Made by a program: the position numbers and the translations under genes | Notes under the pieces: model-generated | Seen by the model: the letters and a program-made list of their open reading frames with translations, nothing else | What the model was told of the DNA's origin: nothing | Databases searched by the model: none | Shown: positions 1 through 8,885 of the stretch, one piece after another | Layout of the letters: each line of letters begins with the position of its first letter | How positions within the stretch are numbered: the stretch's first letter is position 1 | DNA from: DSUN01 sp035527715 | GTDB taxonomy: Bacteria > Planctomycetota > PUPC01 > DSUN01 | Assembly (NCBI GenBank): GCA_035527715.1 | Contig: DATKZY010000092.1 | Span: forward strand, 1-32,811 | Direction: 5' to 3' | DNA: 32,811 nt

Positions 1-1242
1 GGGCAGTGCCTTGGCGCCGAGCATCATGCCGACGATCGAGCCGACGGTCGCGCCGTTGCAGTCGGTGTCGAAGCAGGGCTGGACGGCGCGGCAGACCGAC
101 AGGCCGAAATCGCCGTCGCCCCAGAGCAGCGCGGCCACGCAGATGGCCGCGTTGGAGTTCGTGTGGCACCAGTCGTGGCCGACGGTCTCATCCCACTTGT
201 CGTGGATCATGGCGACGGCGTCGTCGTAGCTGAGGCCCTGGCGGTACCAGTCGCAGACCTCTTCGATATCGCGGTGGAGGCGGCTGGTCTTGGGGATCTC
301 GGAGAGGCCGACGTGGATGAGCACGGCGGGGTCGTCGCACCAGGGTGCGGCGGCGATCATGGCGGCCATGAGCATCTCGCCGTAGATGCCGTTTTTGATG
401 TGGCTGATCGAGGCGTCGCGCCAGGCGAACTCGGCCGCCCGCTCGGGGTCGCCCATGTTCACGTAGCCGAAGGCGTCGGCGCGGATCTGGGCGCCGATCC
501 ACTCACGGAAGGGGTTGCGGAAGCTGGCGCTCGCGGGCGGCTGAATCTGGAGGGCGAAGTTGCGGTAGGCCACGCGCTCCGCCGTGCAGGTCGCCATCAG
601 GGGCAGGTTGCCCATCCAGAATTGCGCCACGTCGGCCGGCGTGAAGTCCGCGCCGTACTGCTTCACGATGAGATAGCCGGTCGTCGTGTAGTTCGTGTCG
701 TCGTCTATGGGCATAAACTGGATATCGTCGCACCAGGCGCGGCGCATCAGGTGGGCGTATTGCTTCCGGGCCTTGCCCCGGACGCCGAAGCGGATGTAGT
801 CGCTCACCGGGAACTGCCCCGTGAGCTTGAGGAACGGCCAGAGGTCGGTCGTGCGAACGCCTTCGCAGGGCTTCCCGAGGAGGCAGCCGACGCAGCGTCC
901 GAGCCACGCCCCGGTGATGCGGTCCAGGAGCGCCTTATCGGGGAGCTTCCTTGCGAAACGCCGCGGCCCGCGAGGCCGCAGCCTGCGGATGCCCGCGAGG
1001 TCGGACGGCTCGACGAAGGGGTAGCCCTTCCGCATCGGGAGCTTTTGCGCCGCGTCGAGGACCGCTCCCGCCTTCTCCTGGTTGGGGGGCAGGAACAGCT
1101 TCTCGTCGCCGAGCCGGATGAGCCGCTGGAACTGGGCTCGGAGTGGGCGCGGGTCCCGGCCCTCTTCCCCGAGCTGGCGCAGTTCGGTCTTGAGGTCCCC
1201 CGTCGAAATCCACAGCCACGCGTTCCGCAGTTCCTTGGCCAT
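1..1242 (-). CDS. ADP-ribosylglycohydrolase family protein (3' end outside window)
   Basis: The family removes ADP-ribose from acceptors using a binuclear metal site in an all-helical domain. The visible 414 codons stay open to the window edge, so the C-terminus is missing. The fold begins with GAWLGRCVGCLLGKP from residue 111. The first metal motif, DDDTNYT, starts at residue 180. The second, FDTDCNGATVGSIVG, starts at residue 391. The roughly 105 residues before the fold match nothing I recognise and are longer than in a minimal family member. The ATG at 1242 is preceded by AGGAG at good spacing. It lies 72 nt downstream of the LamG/propeller gene on the same strand but has its own promoter candidate. 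No signal peptide is evident, so it is probably cytoplasmic. The family is clear from the motifs; the true substrate (protein, nucleic acid or small molecule) is unknown. Confidence 0.9.
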   Translation of the reverse strand, partial: MAKELRNAWLWISTGDLKTELRQLGEEGRDPRPLRAQFQRLIRLGDEKLFLPPNQEKAGAVLDAAQKLPMRKGYPFVEPSDLAGIRRLRPRGPRRFARKLPDKALLDRITGAWLGRCVGCLLGKPCEGVRTTDLWPFLKLTGQFPVSDYIRFGVRGKARKQYAHLMRRAWCDDIQFMPIDDDTNYTTTGYLIVKQYGADFTPADVAQFWMGNLPLMATCTAERVAYRNFALQIQPPASASFRNPFREWIGAQIRADAFGYVNMGDPERAAEFAWRDASISHIKNGIYGEMLMAAMIAAAPWCDDPAVLIHVGLSEIPKTSRLHRDIEEVCDWYRQGLSYDDAVAMIHDKWDETVGHDWCHTNSNAAICVAALLWGDGDFGLSVCRAVQPCFDTDCNGATVGSIVGMMLGAKALP

Positions 1243-1278
1243 AGGGCACTCCTGGGCGACGGACGTGCAACTCCACAC

Positions 1279-1307
1279 ATTGTAGGGAGGCATCGCGGCC
1301 TGCGCAA
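1279..1307 (-). promoter_or_regulatory. Sigma-70-like promoter for the ADP-ribosylglycohydrolase gene
   Basis: On the minus strand TTGCGC (1307-1302) is followed after 17 nt by TACAAT (1284-1279), 36 nt upstream of the ATG at 1242. The -10 matches consensus at 5 of 6 positions and the -35 at 3 of 6. Confidence 0.5.
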
Positions 1308-1314
1308 CTCGCCC

Positions 1315-3219
1315 TCACGGGGCGGCTGGGGCGGCGACGAGAGCGCCGATGTCCACCAGGTACATCTGCCGCCCGTTGCCGCCGTGGGGCGAGTCGAAGC
1401 ACACGAGCTTGCCGTCGGGGCTGAAACGGGGATGAGTGTCGCAGCGCCACTCGCCCGTGTAGGCAGGCGGGCTGTGGTATCGCCCGAGGGAGACGAGCTT
1501 GCCCGTGGCGACGTGGTAGACGAAGACGTGTTGCTCCCGCCTGGGGCCGGTGGGATAGGTGTCGTTGAGAATCCACTCGCCGCCGGGGAGGTAGGAACAA
1601 TGGCCGTCGTGCGTCAGCACGCCCCTGGCGACGGGTTCCGCTTTGCCAGTGCCCTCGTCGTGGAGGTAGAAGGCGCCCTGATGCGAGGGGTGCCAGGCCC
1701 ACGCGAGGATGTGCGTGGGGTCGCGCCAGAAGAGGTGAGAGGTCCGGCCATCGCCGTCCACGACGCGGATGTCCCTCCCCTCAGCCGAGGCCGTGAGCAT
1801 GCGGGTGAACCAGCGGCTGCCTCTTCCGCTGGTGGTCCAGCGGTCGAGGAAGAGGAAGCGGCGACCGTCGGGGCTGAAGAGCACGACGTTGAACCAGTGC
1901 TTGCCGGCGGCCACGTCCCCGTGGGCAAAGGGGATCTTCAGCATGTCGGCGAAGGAGACGATGAGCCGTGCCTCGCCAGTCTCGAGGTCCACGCGCCAGA
2001 GCCCGGACTCCCTGGGCGCGGCCTCGTCCTTCCAGGGGTCCGGCGGGCCGGCGTAGCCGTAGCCGGGGCGGGTGTCGTGGAGACGCTGGAAGTCGGGGGC
2101 CACGGAGATGCGGCCGTCCGGGCTCAGCCCATAGACGGGGTGCGGGATGGTGCGGCGCTTGCGGGTGAAGACGTCGAGGATGTGGCACACGAAGCGGTCG
2201 CCCTCGCGGTCGTTCCACAGGATTTCGCTCTTTGAGCCGGGCCGCCACTGGAGCATGGGGCCTTGCTGCCAGCACCAGGCCCGGCTCTCGCCCAGCTCGA
2301 TCCAGCGGTCACCGTCCTGCGTGTCCACCATTCCGATCTTGATCACATCGTCGGGCTTCGGCGAGCGGTGCTCGAAGTCCACCTCCAGCCCCAGCGCGTA
2401 GCGGCAGGTGGGGTCGAACTGGGGCCGGTCGTAGTAGGTGAACCAGTGGAATTTCGGGCCTTTGGTGATCGCCCGCACGGGGGGTGGCTCCGGGTCGCGT
2501 GGCAGGGGTTCCGGGGCTTCGGTGAGCTTCGCAGTCTCCGCCGCGTTCCGCTTGACCCACGCCTCGTCGAGCAGCCAGCCGTAGAGGGCAACGCCGTAGA
2601 CGAGGCCGTCGAAGCCACACGCCTTCTCGTCGCCGGGGCGGTTGCCCACGTAGCAGGGGGTCTTGGTGACGAAGAGGCCCTTGGGCACGCCGGCGCGGCT
2701 CTCGCCGGCCAGGTGGCCGTTGACGTAGACGGCCATGCGCTTGCCGGGCTCGAAGATGGCAGCGATGACGTAGGGCCTCCCGACGCGGAGCCGGGCCTCG
2801 CTCTTGACCTCGCGGGCGCCCGCGTCCCAGTTGCCTGTCCCGCTCACGTCGAAGAACACCTCGCGGCTGGGGTAGACGCCCAGCTCGAACGAGCGGCCGC
2901 CGTCCACGGTCTGCCAGCGGGAGACGATGGCGCACTTCGCCCTCGGAGCCTGCTCGAGCTGGATGGTGGCAACGATGGTGAGGCAGGGCAGTCGGTGAAT
3001 CGTCTGGAGCTGCCAGTCGGCGGCGGGAAGACGGGTCTCCTGCGCGCTCACGAACTGGTAGGCGGCGCCCCGGTCGCCGGAGCGGACGACGGCGGGCATC
3101 TTCTCGCCCTTCGGCGGGTTCTCGGGCGATGGGCAAAAGGTGGCCTCGGGGCCAGGCGGGCCGGCCACGGCCACCCCAAGAGCGATTCCCGCGAGCAACG
3201 AAGCCACATGGGCTCTCAT
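1315..3219 (-). CDS. Exported LamG-like plus TolB/oligogalacturonate-lyase-like beta-propeller protein
   Basis: A 634-residue protein with an N-terminal signal peptide (MRAHVASLLAGIALGVAVAG). Residues of about 50-210 look like a LamG/concanavalin-type jelly roll (FELGVYPS, MAVYVNGHLAGES, CYVGNRPG). Residues from about 250 to the end form a propeller with PD40-type strands: LSPDGRISVAP, FSPDGRRFLFLDRW and FSPDGKLVCFDSPHG. The His-containing segments THDGHCSYLPGGEW and CDTHPRFSPDG resemble those of oligogalacturonate-lyase-type propellers. That suggests, but does not prove, a lyase or a sugar-binding role. It is divergent from the esterase operon at 3352 and upstream of the ADP-ribosylglycohydrolase. 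The start has GAGGTGG just upstream. Probable periplasmic or surface protein; the fold is fairly sure, the function is not. Confidence 0.75.
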   Translation of the reverse strand: MRAHVASLLAGIALGVAVAGPPGPEATFCPSPENPPKGEKMPAVVRSGDRGAAYQFVSAQETRLPAADWQLQTIHRLPCLTIVATIQLEQAPRAKCAIVSRWQTVDGGRSFELGVYPSREVFFDVSGTGNWDAGAREVKSEARLRVGRPYVIAAIFEPGKRMAVYVNGHLAGESRAGVPKGLFVTKTPCYVGNRPGDEKACGFDGLVYGVALYGWLLDEAWVKRNAAETAKLTEAPEPLPRDPEPPPVRAITKGPKFHWFTYYDRPQFDPTCRYALGLEVDFEHRSPKPDDVIKIGMVDTQDGDRWIELGESRAWCWQQGPMLQWRPGSKSEILWNDREGDRFVCHILDVFTRKRRTIPHPVYGLSPDGRISVAPDFQRLHDTRPGYGYAGPPDPWKDEAAPRESGLWRVDLETGEARLIVSFADMLKIPFAHGDVAAGKHWFNVVLFSPDGRRFLFLDRWTTSGRGSRWFTRMLTASAEGRDIRVVDGDGRTSHLFWRDPTHILAWAWHPSHQGAFYLHDEGTGKAEPVARGVLTHDGHCSYLPGGEWILNDTYPTGPRREQHVFVYHVATGKLVSLGRYHSPPAYTGEWRCDTHPRFSPDGKLVCFDSPHGGNGRQMYLVDIGALVAAPAAP

Positions 3220-3246
3220 CGGCCACCTCGTCTCGTCGTGCTTCCC

Positions 3247-3274
3247 ATTGTCCTCATGCCCGCAGGGGTGTCAA
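3247..3274 (-). promoter_or_regulatory. Sigma-70-like promoter for the LamG/propeller gene
   Basis: Minus strand: perfect TTGACA (3274-3269), 16-nt spacer, GACAAT (3252-3247), 27 nt before the ATG at 3219. It stands back to back with the promoter at 3288-3316. Confidence 0.6.
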
Positions 3275-3287
3275 GTGCGGAGGGCGC

Positions 3288-3316
3288 TTGAACTGCGCCC
3301 CCGTCATCGCTATATT
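3288..3316 (+). promoter_or_regulatory. Sigma-70-like promoter for the esterase/six-hairpin operon
   Basis: TTGAAC (3288-3293), 17-nt spacer, TATATT (3311-3316). The -10 is 35 nt before the chosen ATG at 3352. Confidence 0.65.
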
Positions 3317-3351
3317 CGGTCTGGTGTGTCTCCCGAATGGAGGAACTGGAT

Positions 3352-5883
3352 ATGGCCATCTCGACTCGCACGGCTCGCCGGGCGGCGTTCCTCGGCCTGG
3401 CGTTCACGTTCCTCGCCAGGGGCGCCGCGGCGGAACGCCTCCTGCTCCAGGTCGAGGAGTTCGACGGCCCATGGCGGCGGCAGACGAACATCCCCGGCTA
3501 CCTCGGCTCCGGCTTCTGCACCTCGAACGCCAATCCGAAGGTCGCGGACACGGCGATGCGCACCACCGCCACGCTGAAGGAGGGCGGCACCTACGCCGTG
3601 TGGGCGCGGGGATACACCTCCGAAAACTCCGAGCGCGCGTTCCAGGTCGAGGTGAACGGCACACGACTGGCCGTCACCCACAACGACAAGCGCCGCCGCT
3701 GGGCCTGGGAGCGCGCCGGCGCCATCGAGCTTCCCGCGGGGAAGGTCGCGGTGATCATCCGAGACGCCGATGTCGGCTTCGAGTCCGTGGACGCCCTTCT
3801 TCTGACGAACGAAAAGGACGACAATCCGATGGCCGACGAGAACCACTGGCAGACCTACGACGGGAAGCTTCCCGGCGCGGCCAGCGCGCTCCGCTTCAAC
3901 ATCGAGGCGTGCCTCGCCCTCTGCGAGGCCAGGAGCGACGCTGCCTCGAAGGCCGACTGGGAGGGCCGCCGGAAGGGCATCGCCGCCTCACTCCAGGGCG
4001 CTCTCGGCCTCAGCCCGTGGCCGGAGCGGACACCACTGAACGCCCGCGTTACGGGCCGGGCCGAGCGCGAGGGCTACACCATCGAGAACACCCTCTTCGA
4101 GAGCCGCCCTGGCTTCTTCGTCACCGCAAACGTCTACGTGCCCAAGGGCGGTCCCGAGCGCAAGCCGGCGGTGGTCGTCGTGCCCGGCCACGCCATGCCC
4201 GACGGGAAGAACTACACGCTCTACCGCACCGGGCAGCTCGCCCTCGTGGCCCACGGCTGCATCGTGCTCTCCTACGACCCCATCGGCCAGGGCGAGCGCC
4301 GGCTGCCCGGCTACTCCCACACCGTCGGCTATCCCGCGCTACTCGTGGGCTGGACCAATGAGGGCTTCATCACCTGGGACACGATGCGGGCGGTGGACTG
4401 CCTGGTGAGCCGGCCCGACGTGGATCCCAAGCGCCTCGGCCTCACGGGCAACTCGGGCGGCGGCGAGAACACCTTCTACGCCATGCCGATGGAGCCGCGA
4501 TTCGCCGCCGGCGCGTCCTGCTGCTTCGTCTGCTCGTACCACGCGTGGGTGAAGGACGGCGGCGACCACTGCATCTGCAACCACATGCCCGGCATCCTTC
4601 GCCACATGGAGGAGTTCGAGATCATCGCCCTCAACGCCCCGCGCCCCTTCCTCGCCGCCAACGGGGCGAAGGACGGCATTTTCCCCATCGCGGGCACCCG
4701 CCAGACCATCGAGCGGGCGAGAAAGGTCTATGCCCTGGACGACGCGGCCGACCGCGTGCGCCTCTTCGAGGCCGAGCTCCCGCACGGCTGGGCGCAGCCG
4801 ATGCGCGAGGCCGCCTGCGGCTGGCTCGCCCGATGGCTCCTCGGCAAGGGCGATGGCTCGCCCCTCCCCGAGCCGAAGGTGGAGCCCGACGACCTGAAGT
4901 GCAAGGACCTCTACTGCCTCAAGGAAGGCAAGCTGCCCCAAGGTGCTCGCAGCTATGCCAACCTCATCCGCGCGGAGGCCGAGCGCCTGGTCGCCAGCTA
5001 CCCGCCGATGCCCCAGGACCCAGCCGGGCGCGCGGAGTGGGCGAAGGCGCTGCGCGAGCGGCTGTGGGAGGTCCTGGGCGGCCAGCCGACCCCGCCACAG
5101 CCCTCGGCGCGCGAGCTCGGCAAGTTCGAGTGGCTCGGCCACCAGGTCGAACGACTCGCCATCTCGACCGAGACGTCGCCGCCGCTGGAGGTCCCCGCGC
5201 TCCTCATCCACCCCACGAAGGTGAAGGCGAAGGCTCCAGCAGTCATCTTCCTCGACGATGGCGGCAAGGCCGCCGCGCGGGTGTCGCCCGTTGTCCGAGG
5301 GCTCCTCGAGCGCGGCTCCGCCGTGCTGGCGCTCGAGCCCAGGGCGCTCGGCGAGGGAGCCGTCAAGCTCAACCACTGCGCCAGCGACGCCGTGCTCCTG
5401 GGCCGCCCGCTCCTCGCACAGCAGGCCTGGGACGTGTTGTGCGCGGCCCGCTACCTGAAATCGCGGGCCGACGTGGGCAGCGAGAGCGTGGCCGTCGTCG
5501 CTCGGGGGAGCGTGGGGCTGATCGCCGTCCTGGCCGGGGCGCTCTCCGACGACCTGTCCGCGGCGGCGGTGGAGAGGACGCTGGCGAGCTATGTCCTCGC
5601 CATCGAGGACCCGCCCTCGCAGCCGTTGTGGGCGTATGCGGCGAACGTGCTGAAGGTGGCCGACGTGTCGCAGTGGCTGGCCCTCTGGGCGCCCAGGCCG
5701 CTCCTGTGGGCGGACCCCATCGGCTCCGGCAGGCGCCCGCTGCCGCCGGAGGACGCGACGAAGCGCTTGGCGCCCGCCGTGGCGAGCTATCGCGCCGCGG
5801 GCGCGGGGCAGAGGCTCTCTCCTGTCGCTCAACCGCCTTCGCCTGCCATGGTTATCGCGTTCCTGAATGGCGACATTCCGTGA
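3352..5883 (+). CDS. Exported tandem alpha/beta-hydrolase esterase (acetyl-xylan-esterase/dienelactone-hydrolase-like)
   Basis: An 843-residue exported protein. After a signal peptide (AFLGLAFTFLARGAAA) comes a beta-sandwich of roughly 130 residues that looks like a carbohydrate-binding or sheath domain. An alpha/beta hydrolase follows, with nucleophile elbow GLTGNSGGGE (Ser368), acid NGAKDGIFP (Asp441) and LPHGW (His478). A second hydrolase-like half follows from about residue 590, but its elbow reads VARGSVGL and lacks the usual G-x-S-x-G, so it may be structural. Related proteins deacylate plant or algal polysaccharides; the substrate here is inferred. An ATG at 3337 also exists, but GGAGGAA at 3339-3345 lies 6 nt before the ATG at 3352, so 3352 is preferred. 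It is the first gene of an operon with the six-hairpin glycosidase, 23 nt downstream. Confidence 0.82.
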   Translation: MAISTRTARRAAFLGLAFTFLARGAAAERLLLQVEEFDGPWRRQTNIPGYLGSGFCTSNANPKVADTAMRTTATLKEGGTYAVWARGYTSENSERAFQVEVNGTRLAVTHNDKRRRWAWERAGAIELPAGKVAVIIRDADVGFESVDALLLTNEKDDNPMADENHWQTYDGKLPGAASALRFNIEACLALCEARSDAASKADWEGRRKGIAASLQGALGLSPWPERTPLNARVTGRAEREGYTIENTLFESRPGFFVTANVYVPKGGPERKPAVVVVPGHAMPDGKNYTLYRTGQLALVAHGCIVLSYDPIGQGERRLPGYSHTVGYPALLVGWTNEGFITWDTMRAVDCLVSRPDVDPKRLGLTGNSGGGENTFYAMPMEPRFAAGASCCFVCSYHAWVKDGGDHCICNHMPGILRHMEEFEIIALNAPRPFLAANGAKDGIFPIAGTRQTIERARKVYALDDAADRVRLFEAELPHGWAQPMREAACGWLARWLLGKGDGSPLPEPKVEPDDLKCKDLYCLKEGKLPQGARSYANLIRAEAERLVASYPPMPQDPAGRAEWAKALRERLWEVLGGQPTPPQPSARELGKFEWLGHQVERLAISTETSPPLEVPALLIHPTKVKAKAPAVIFLDDGGKAAARVSPVVRGLLERGSAVLALEPRALGEGAVKLNHCASDAVLLGRPLLAQQAWDVLCAARYLKSRADVGSESVAVVARGSVGLIAVLAGALSDDLSAAAVERTLASYVLAIEDPPSQPLWAYAANVLKVADVSQWLALWAPRPLLWADPIGSGRRPLPPEDATKRLAPAVASYRAAGAGQRLSPVAQPPSPAMVIAFLNGDIP

Positions 5884-5906
5884 CCCGTACTCAGGAGGAG
5901 CCGCGC

Positions 5907-8879
5907 ATGAACGGTCAGGGATGGTCACCTCCCCCCATCACCGGCATAGCCGCCGTCGTGTTGCTCTTCGCCGCCAGGGCGGGGGCGGGAGAGGCGCCGC
6001 AGGCCGCGCCGGCCAATCTGCGCGACATGGCCGGGCAGAAGGTCAGCGGGCATGCGAACCTGGCCTGGAAGTATGCCGAGATCGCCGTGGAATGGGGCTT
6101 CAAGAAGGGGACCGAGAACCTGCCCTTCGACGGCAGCATCCAGTCCACGCACTCCCTGGGCGCGCTCGGCACTGCCCAGCCGCTGCCTGGCGACAAGCAG
6201 ACGACCATGGCCGGCCCGCTCTCCTGGAGATCCCCCGCGGGGGGTGAGGCGCGGCGTGGCATCCTCGTCCCGATCCTTTACACCTCCTCGGTTCGCGGGC
6301 CTGCACGGACGATCCTCACCGTACGCACCAGTTCCGGCAGCTTCTCGTTCCAGCCGGTGGACATGGAATCGGGGCCGATCCTGGCGCCGGAATACGGCTT
6401 CTTCGTTCTGGCGACTCCTCAGCCGAAGCCCGTGCCAAGGCCGCAGCCCGTGCTGACCGTGTTCCCCCCGGCGGCGGAGATGCTGACGGGGAAAGTGGAT
6501 GCGCGCGAGGGGGCCACGGCCGTCACGGGCTGGGGGAGCAAGGAGACGCCCAGCGTCTTCGCGTATCCTGGCACGGAGCCGGGCACGCTCCTGGGCGGCA
6601 TCATCAAGCTGCCGCCGCGCAGCATCGCCGTCCACCCAGGCCCGGACTGCGACGTGGCCATCGGCTGGCAAAGCCCCATCGCCGGCAAGGTGAGCGTGAA
6701 GGCCAAGGTCGCCGACGCGCATCCCTCGGGCGGCAATGGCGTCGAGTGGTCCATCGTCCACGAGTCCAAGGCTGGCCGTAAGGTGCTGGGGCACGGCGCG
6801 ATTGACCGAGGCGGGTCCGTGGCGGTCCCCGAGGTCGCGGCGGTCGTTGAAGTGTTCGATCTGCTCGCGCTCGTGATCGGCAATCGAGGCGAGTACACGT
6901 GCGATACCACATCTGTGGAGTTCACCATCACCGAAGTTGCCGACAAGCCGCGGACGTGGGACCTGGCGAAGGACGTGGTGGAGAACATCCAGGCCATGAA
7001 CCCGCACGCCGACTCGCTCGGCAACGGGGCGGTCTGGTGCTTCTACGCCCCCAGGCTCCTCACGCAGGGCTTCTCCTGGCACCCGCCCACGCTGCCCTTC
7101 GAGTCCAAGGCAACCACCGCGCGGGAGTTCCTCGCGGAACTGGCCGCCCACAAGCTCCAGACCATTCGCGAACAGGTCCGCGAGCACCCCGAGCAGACGT
7201 GGGAAGGCGCGATGCGGTCGCTCTACGGCGACACGAAGCTCCCGCCCATGCCCACGCCGCCGTTCGACCCTGCGATGTCGGTGGAAGTGCCCGACAAGAA
7301 TCTCGCCGGCCTCTGGCGGCTCGGGGCCTGGCGCATCATCCGCCGCTGCCCGCGCATAGACCGGGCCGACATGGCGAAGTTCGCCGCCGCAGGCGACGTG
7401 ACGAACGACTGCCGCCGCGTGGACGACAAGGACCCGCGAGGCATCTACGTGGTCCGCGACAACCCCTTCCCGCCCCTCGGCTGCGAGACCGACCGCATTC
7501 TCTGGGCGCTCGACCACCTGGGCATGCACCGCGTGGCCGCCGACGGCATGGCCATCTGGCTCGAGAACCAGCAGAAGGACGGCTCGCTGACGCTGAACTC
7601 GGGGATGGAGAAGGCCCACAAGGTCGGCGCCCTCCAGATTCTCTGGGTCATGGCCGAGCACTACTGGCTTACGGGCGACAAGGAGTGGCTGAAGCAGCAG
7701 TTGCCCCGGCTCAAGGCCGCGGCCGACTGGATTCTCACGCGGCGCCAGGCCACGATGAAGGCCGACCTCACGCCCGCCGAGAAGGCCGGCATCCAGGCCG
7801 GCACCTGGTCGCCCTATGGCCTCCAACCCAAGGTTGCTATGGGCGACGGCAACCCGTCGGGGTCGAGGTACTACTACTGGGCCGACGCCTGCGGCTATCG
7901 GTCCGTGAAGCTCTTCGCCGAGGCCGTCGCGGACGTTGACCCCAAGATGGCCGTGGACTATGCGGAGCAGGCAGCGAAGTACCTGAAGGACTTCCTGCCC
8001 GTGCTCGAGGAATCCATCGTCCTCTCACCCATCATTCGGGTGCGGGACGGCACCTCTCGCTCCTTCATCCCCCAGGGCTTCCAGGACCGTGGCCCGCTGG
8101 CGATGGCGCTGCCCGAGGGGGCGAACATCTATTCCCACTGCGGCCCGTACCACGCCGACTACTGCGTCACCGCAGCCTCCATCGAGGCCTGGCTCAGGAG
8201 CGGAGTGCTCCCCGTGGGCGACGCGCGCGTTGACGGCCACTTCGACGTACTGGAGGACGCCTTGCTCCTCGACCACCCCTGGGTCCGCAAGCGGAGGAAG
8301 GACTACGACCCCGAGAGAGACTGGTTCGACTTCGGCTGGTCCTACCAGTCGGGCTGGGAGCGGTTGCCCGAGTACTACCTGGCGAAGGACGACGTGCCGA
8401 ACTTCCTCCGCTCCTGGCTGAACCGCTGCGCGGTGGACATGAACCTGTCGGACTACTCGTTCAACGAGCACACCACGTTCGCCCAGAACGACAAGTCGCA
8501 CGGCTGCGCCGTGTTCCTATCGAACTTCCGCAACATGCTGGTGATGGAGGTCGGCGATGGCCTGTGGCTGGCCCGCGCCACGCCACGGGCGTGGCTTGAG
8601 CAGGGCAGGAAGATCGCCGTGAAGAACTCGCCCACGCACTTCGGCACCGCGGCCTATGAGATCGTCTCCGACGTGGACAACGGCAGGATCAGCGCCACGC
8701 TGGAGATGCCGTCGCGCAAGCCGCCCAAGGAGGTCTTCCTGCGCCTGCGCCATCCCAAGGCCGCGCCGATCAAGAGCGTCACCGTCAACGGCAAGGAATG
8801 GAGAGACTTCGACGCCGCGCGTGAAGTGGTGCGGCTGACCAATGTCGTGGGCAAAGCAGCCGTGACGGTGAGCTACTGA
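5907..8879 (+). CDS. Exported six-hairpin (alpha/alpha)6-barrel glycosidase
   Basis: A 990-residue protein with a signal peptide (GIAAVVLLFAARAGAGEA), a beta-sandwich N-terminal half to about residue 330, then a helical region of roughly 390-900 with the repeated Trp-rich pattern of six-hairpin glycosidases (ETDRILWALDHLGMHRV, AHKVGALQILWVMAEHYW, YYYWADACGYRSVK). A short beta-domain closes the protein. Members of this clan act as rhamnosidases, fucosidases, glucosidases and others, so the specificity is open. The ATG at 5907 has AGGAGGAG 6 nt upstream. The frame stays open far upstream into the esterase gene, but there it is antifunctional read-through. It is probably translated from the same mRNA as the esterase. 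It converges on the isomerase gene with only 6 nt between the stops. A distant functional counterpart lies at 24199-26526. Confidence 0.78.
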   Translation: MNGQGWSPPPITGIAAVVLLFAARAGAGEAPQAAPANLRDMAGQKVSGHANLAWKYAEIAVEWGFKKGTENLPFDGSIQSTHSLGALGTAQPLPGDKQTTMAGPLSWRSPAGGEARRGILVPILYTSSVRGPARTILTVRTSSGSFSFQPVDMESGPILAPEYGFFVLATPQPKPVPRPQPVLTVFPPAAEMLTGKVDAREGATAVTGWGSKETPSVFAYPGTEPGTLLGGIIKLPPRSIAVHPGPDCDVAIGWQSPIAGKVSVKAKVADAHPSGGNGVEWSIVHESKAGRKVLGHGAIDRGGSVAVPEVAAVVEVFDLLALVIGNRGEYTCDTTSVEFTITEVADKPRTWDLAKDVVENIQAMNPHADSLGNGAVWCFYAPRLLTQGFSWHPPTLPFESKATTAREFLAELAAHKLQTIREQVREHPEQTWEGAMRSLYGDTKLPPMPTPPFDPAMSVEVPDKNLAGLWRLGAWRIIRRCPRIDRADMAKFAAAGDVTNDCRRVDDKDPRGIYVVRDNPFPPLGCETDRILWALDHLGMHRVAADGMAIWLENQQKDGSLTLNSGMEKAHKVGALQILWVMAEHYWLTGDKEWLKQQLPRLKAAADWILTRRQATMKADLTPAEKAGIQAGTWSPYGLQPKVAMGDGNPSGSRYYYWADACGYRSVKLFAEAVADVDPKMAVDYAEQAAKYLKDFLPVLEESIVLSPIIRVRDGTSRSFIPQGFQDRGPLAMALPEGANIYSHCGPYHADYCVTAASIEAWLRSGVLPVGDARVDGHFDVLEDALLLDHPWVRKRRKDYDPERDWFDFGWSYQSGWERLPEYYLAKDDVPNFLRSWLNRCAVDMNLSDYSFNEHTTFAQNDKSHGCAVFLSNFRNMLVMEVGDGLWLARATPRAWLEQGRKIAVKNSPTHFGTAAYEIVSDVDNGRISATLEMPSRKPPKEVFLRLRHPKAAPIKSVTVNGKEWRDFDAAREVVRLTNVVGKAAVTVSY

Positions 8880-8885
8880 GAGGCA

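Noticed and set aside
4545..5906. Upstream extension of the six-hairpin gene into the esterase gene
   Set aside because: The extension reads Arg/Pro/His-rich nonsense in the wrong frame of the esterase. The ATG at 5907 has a strong RBS and begins a signal peptide.
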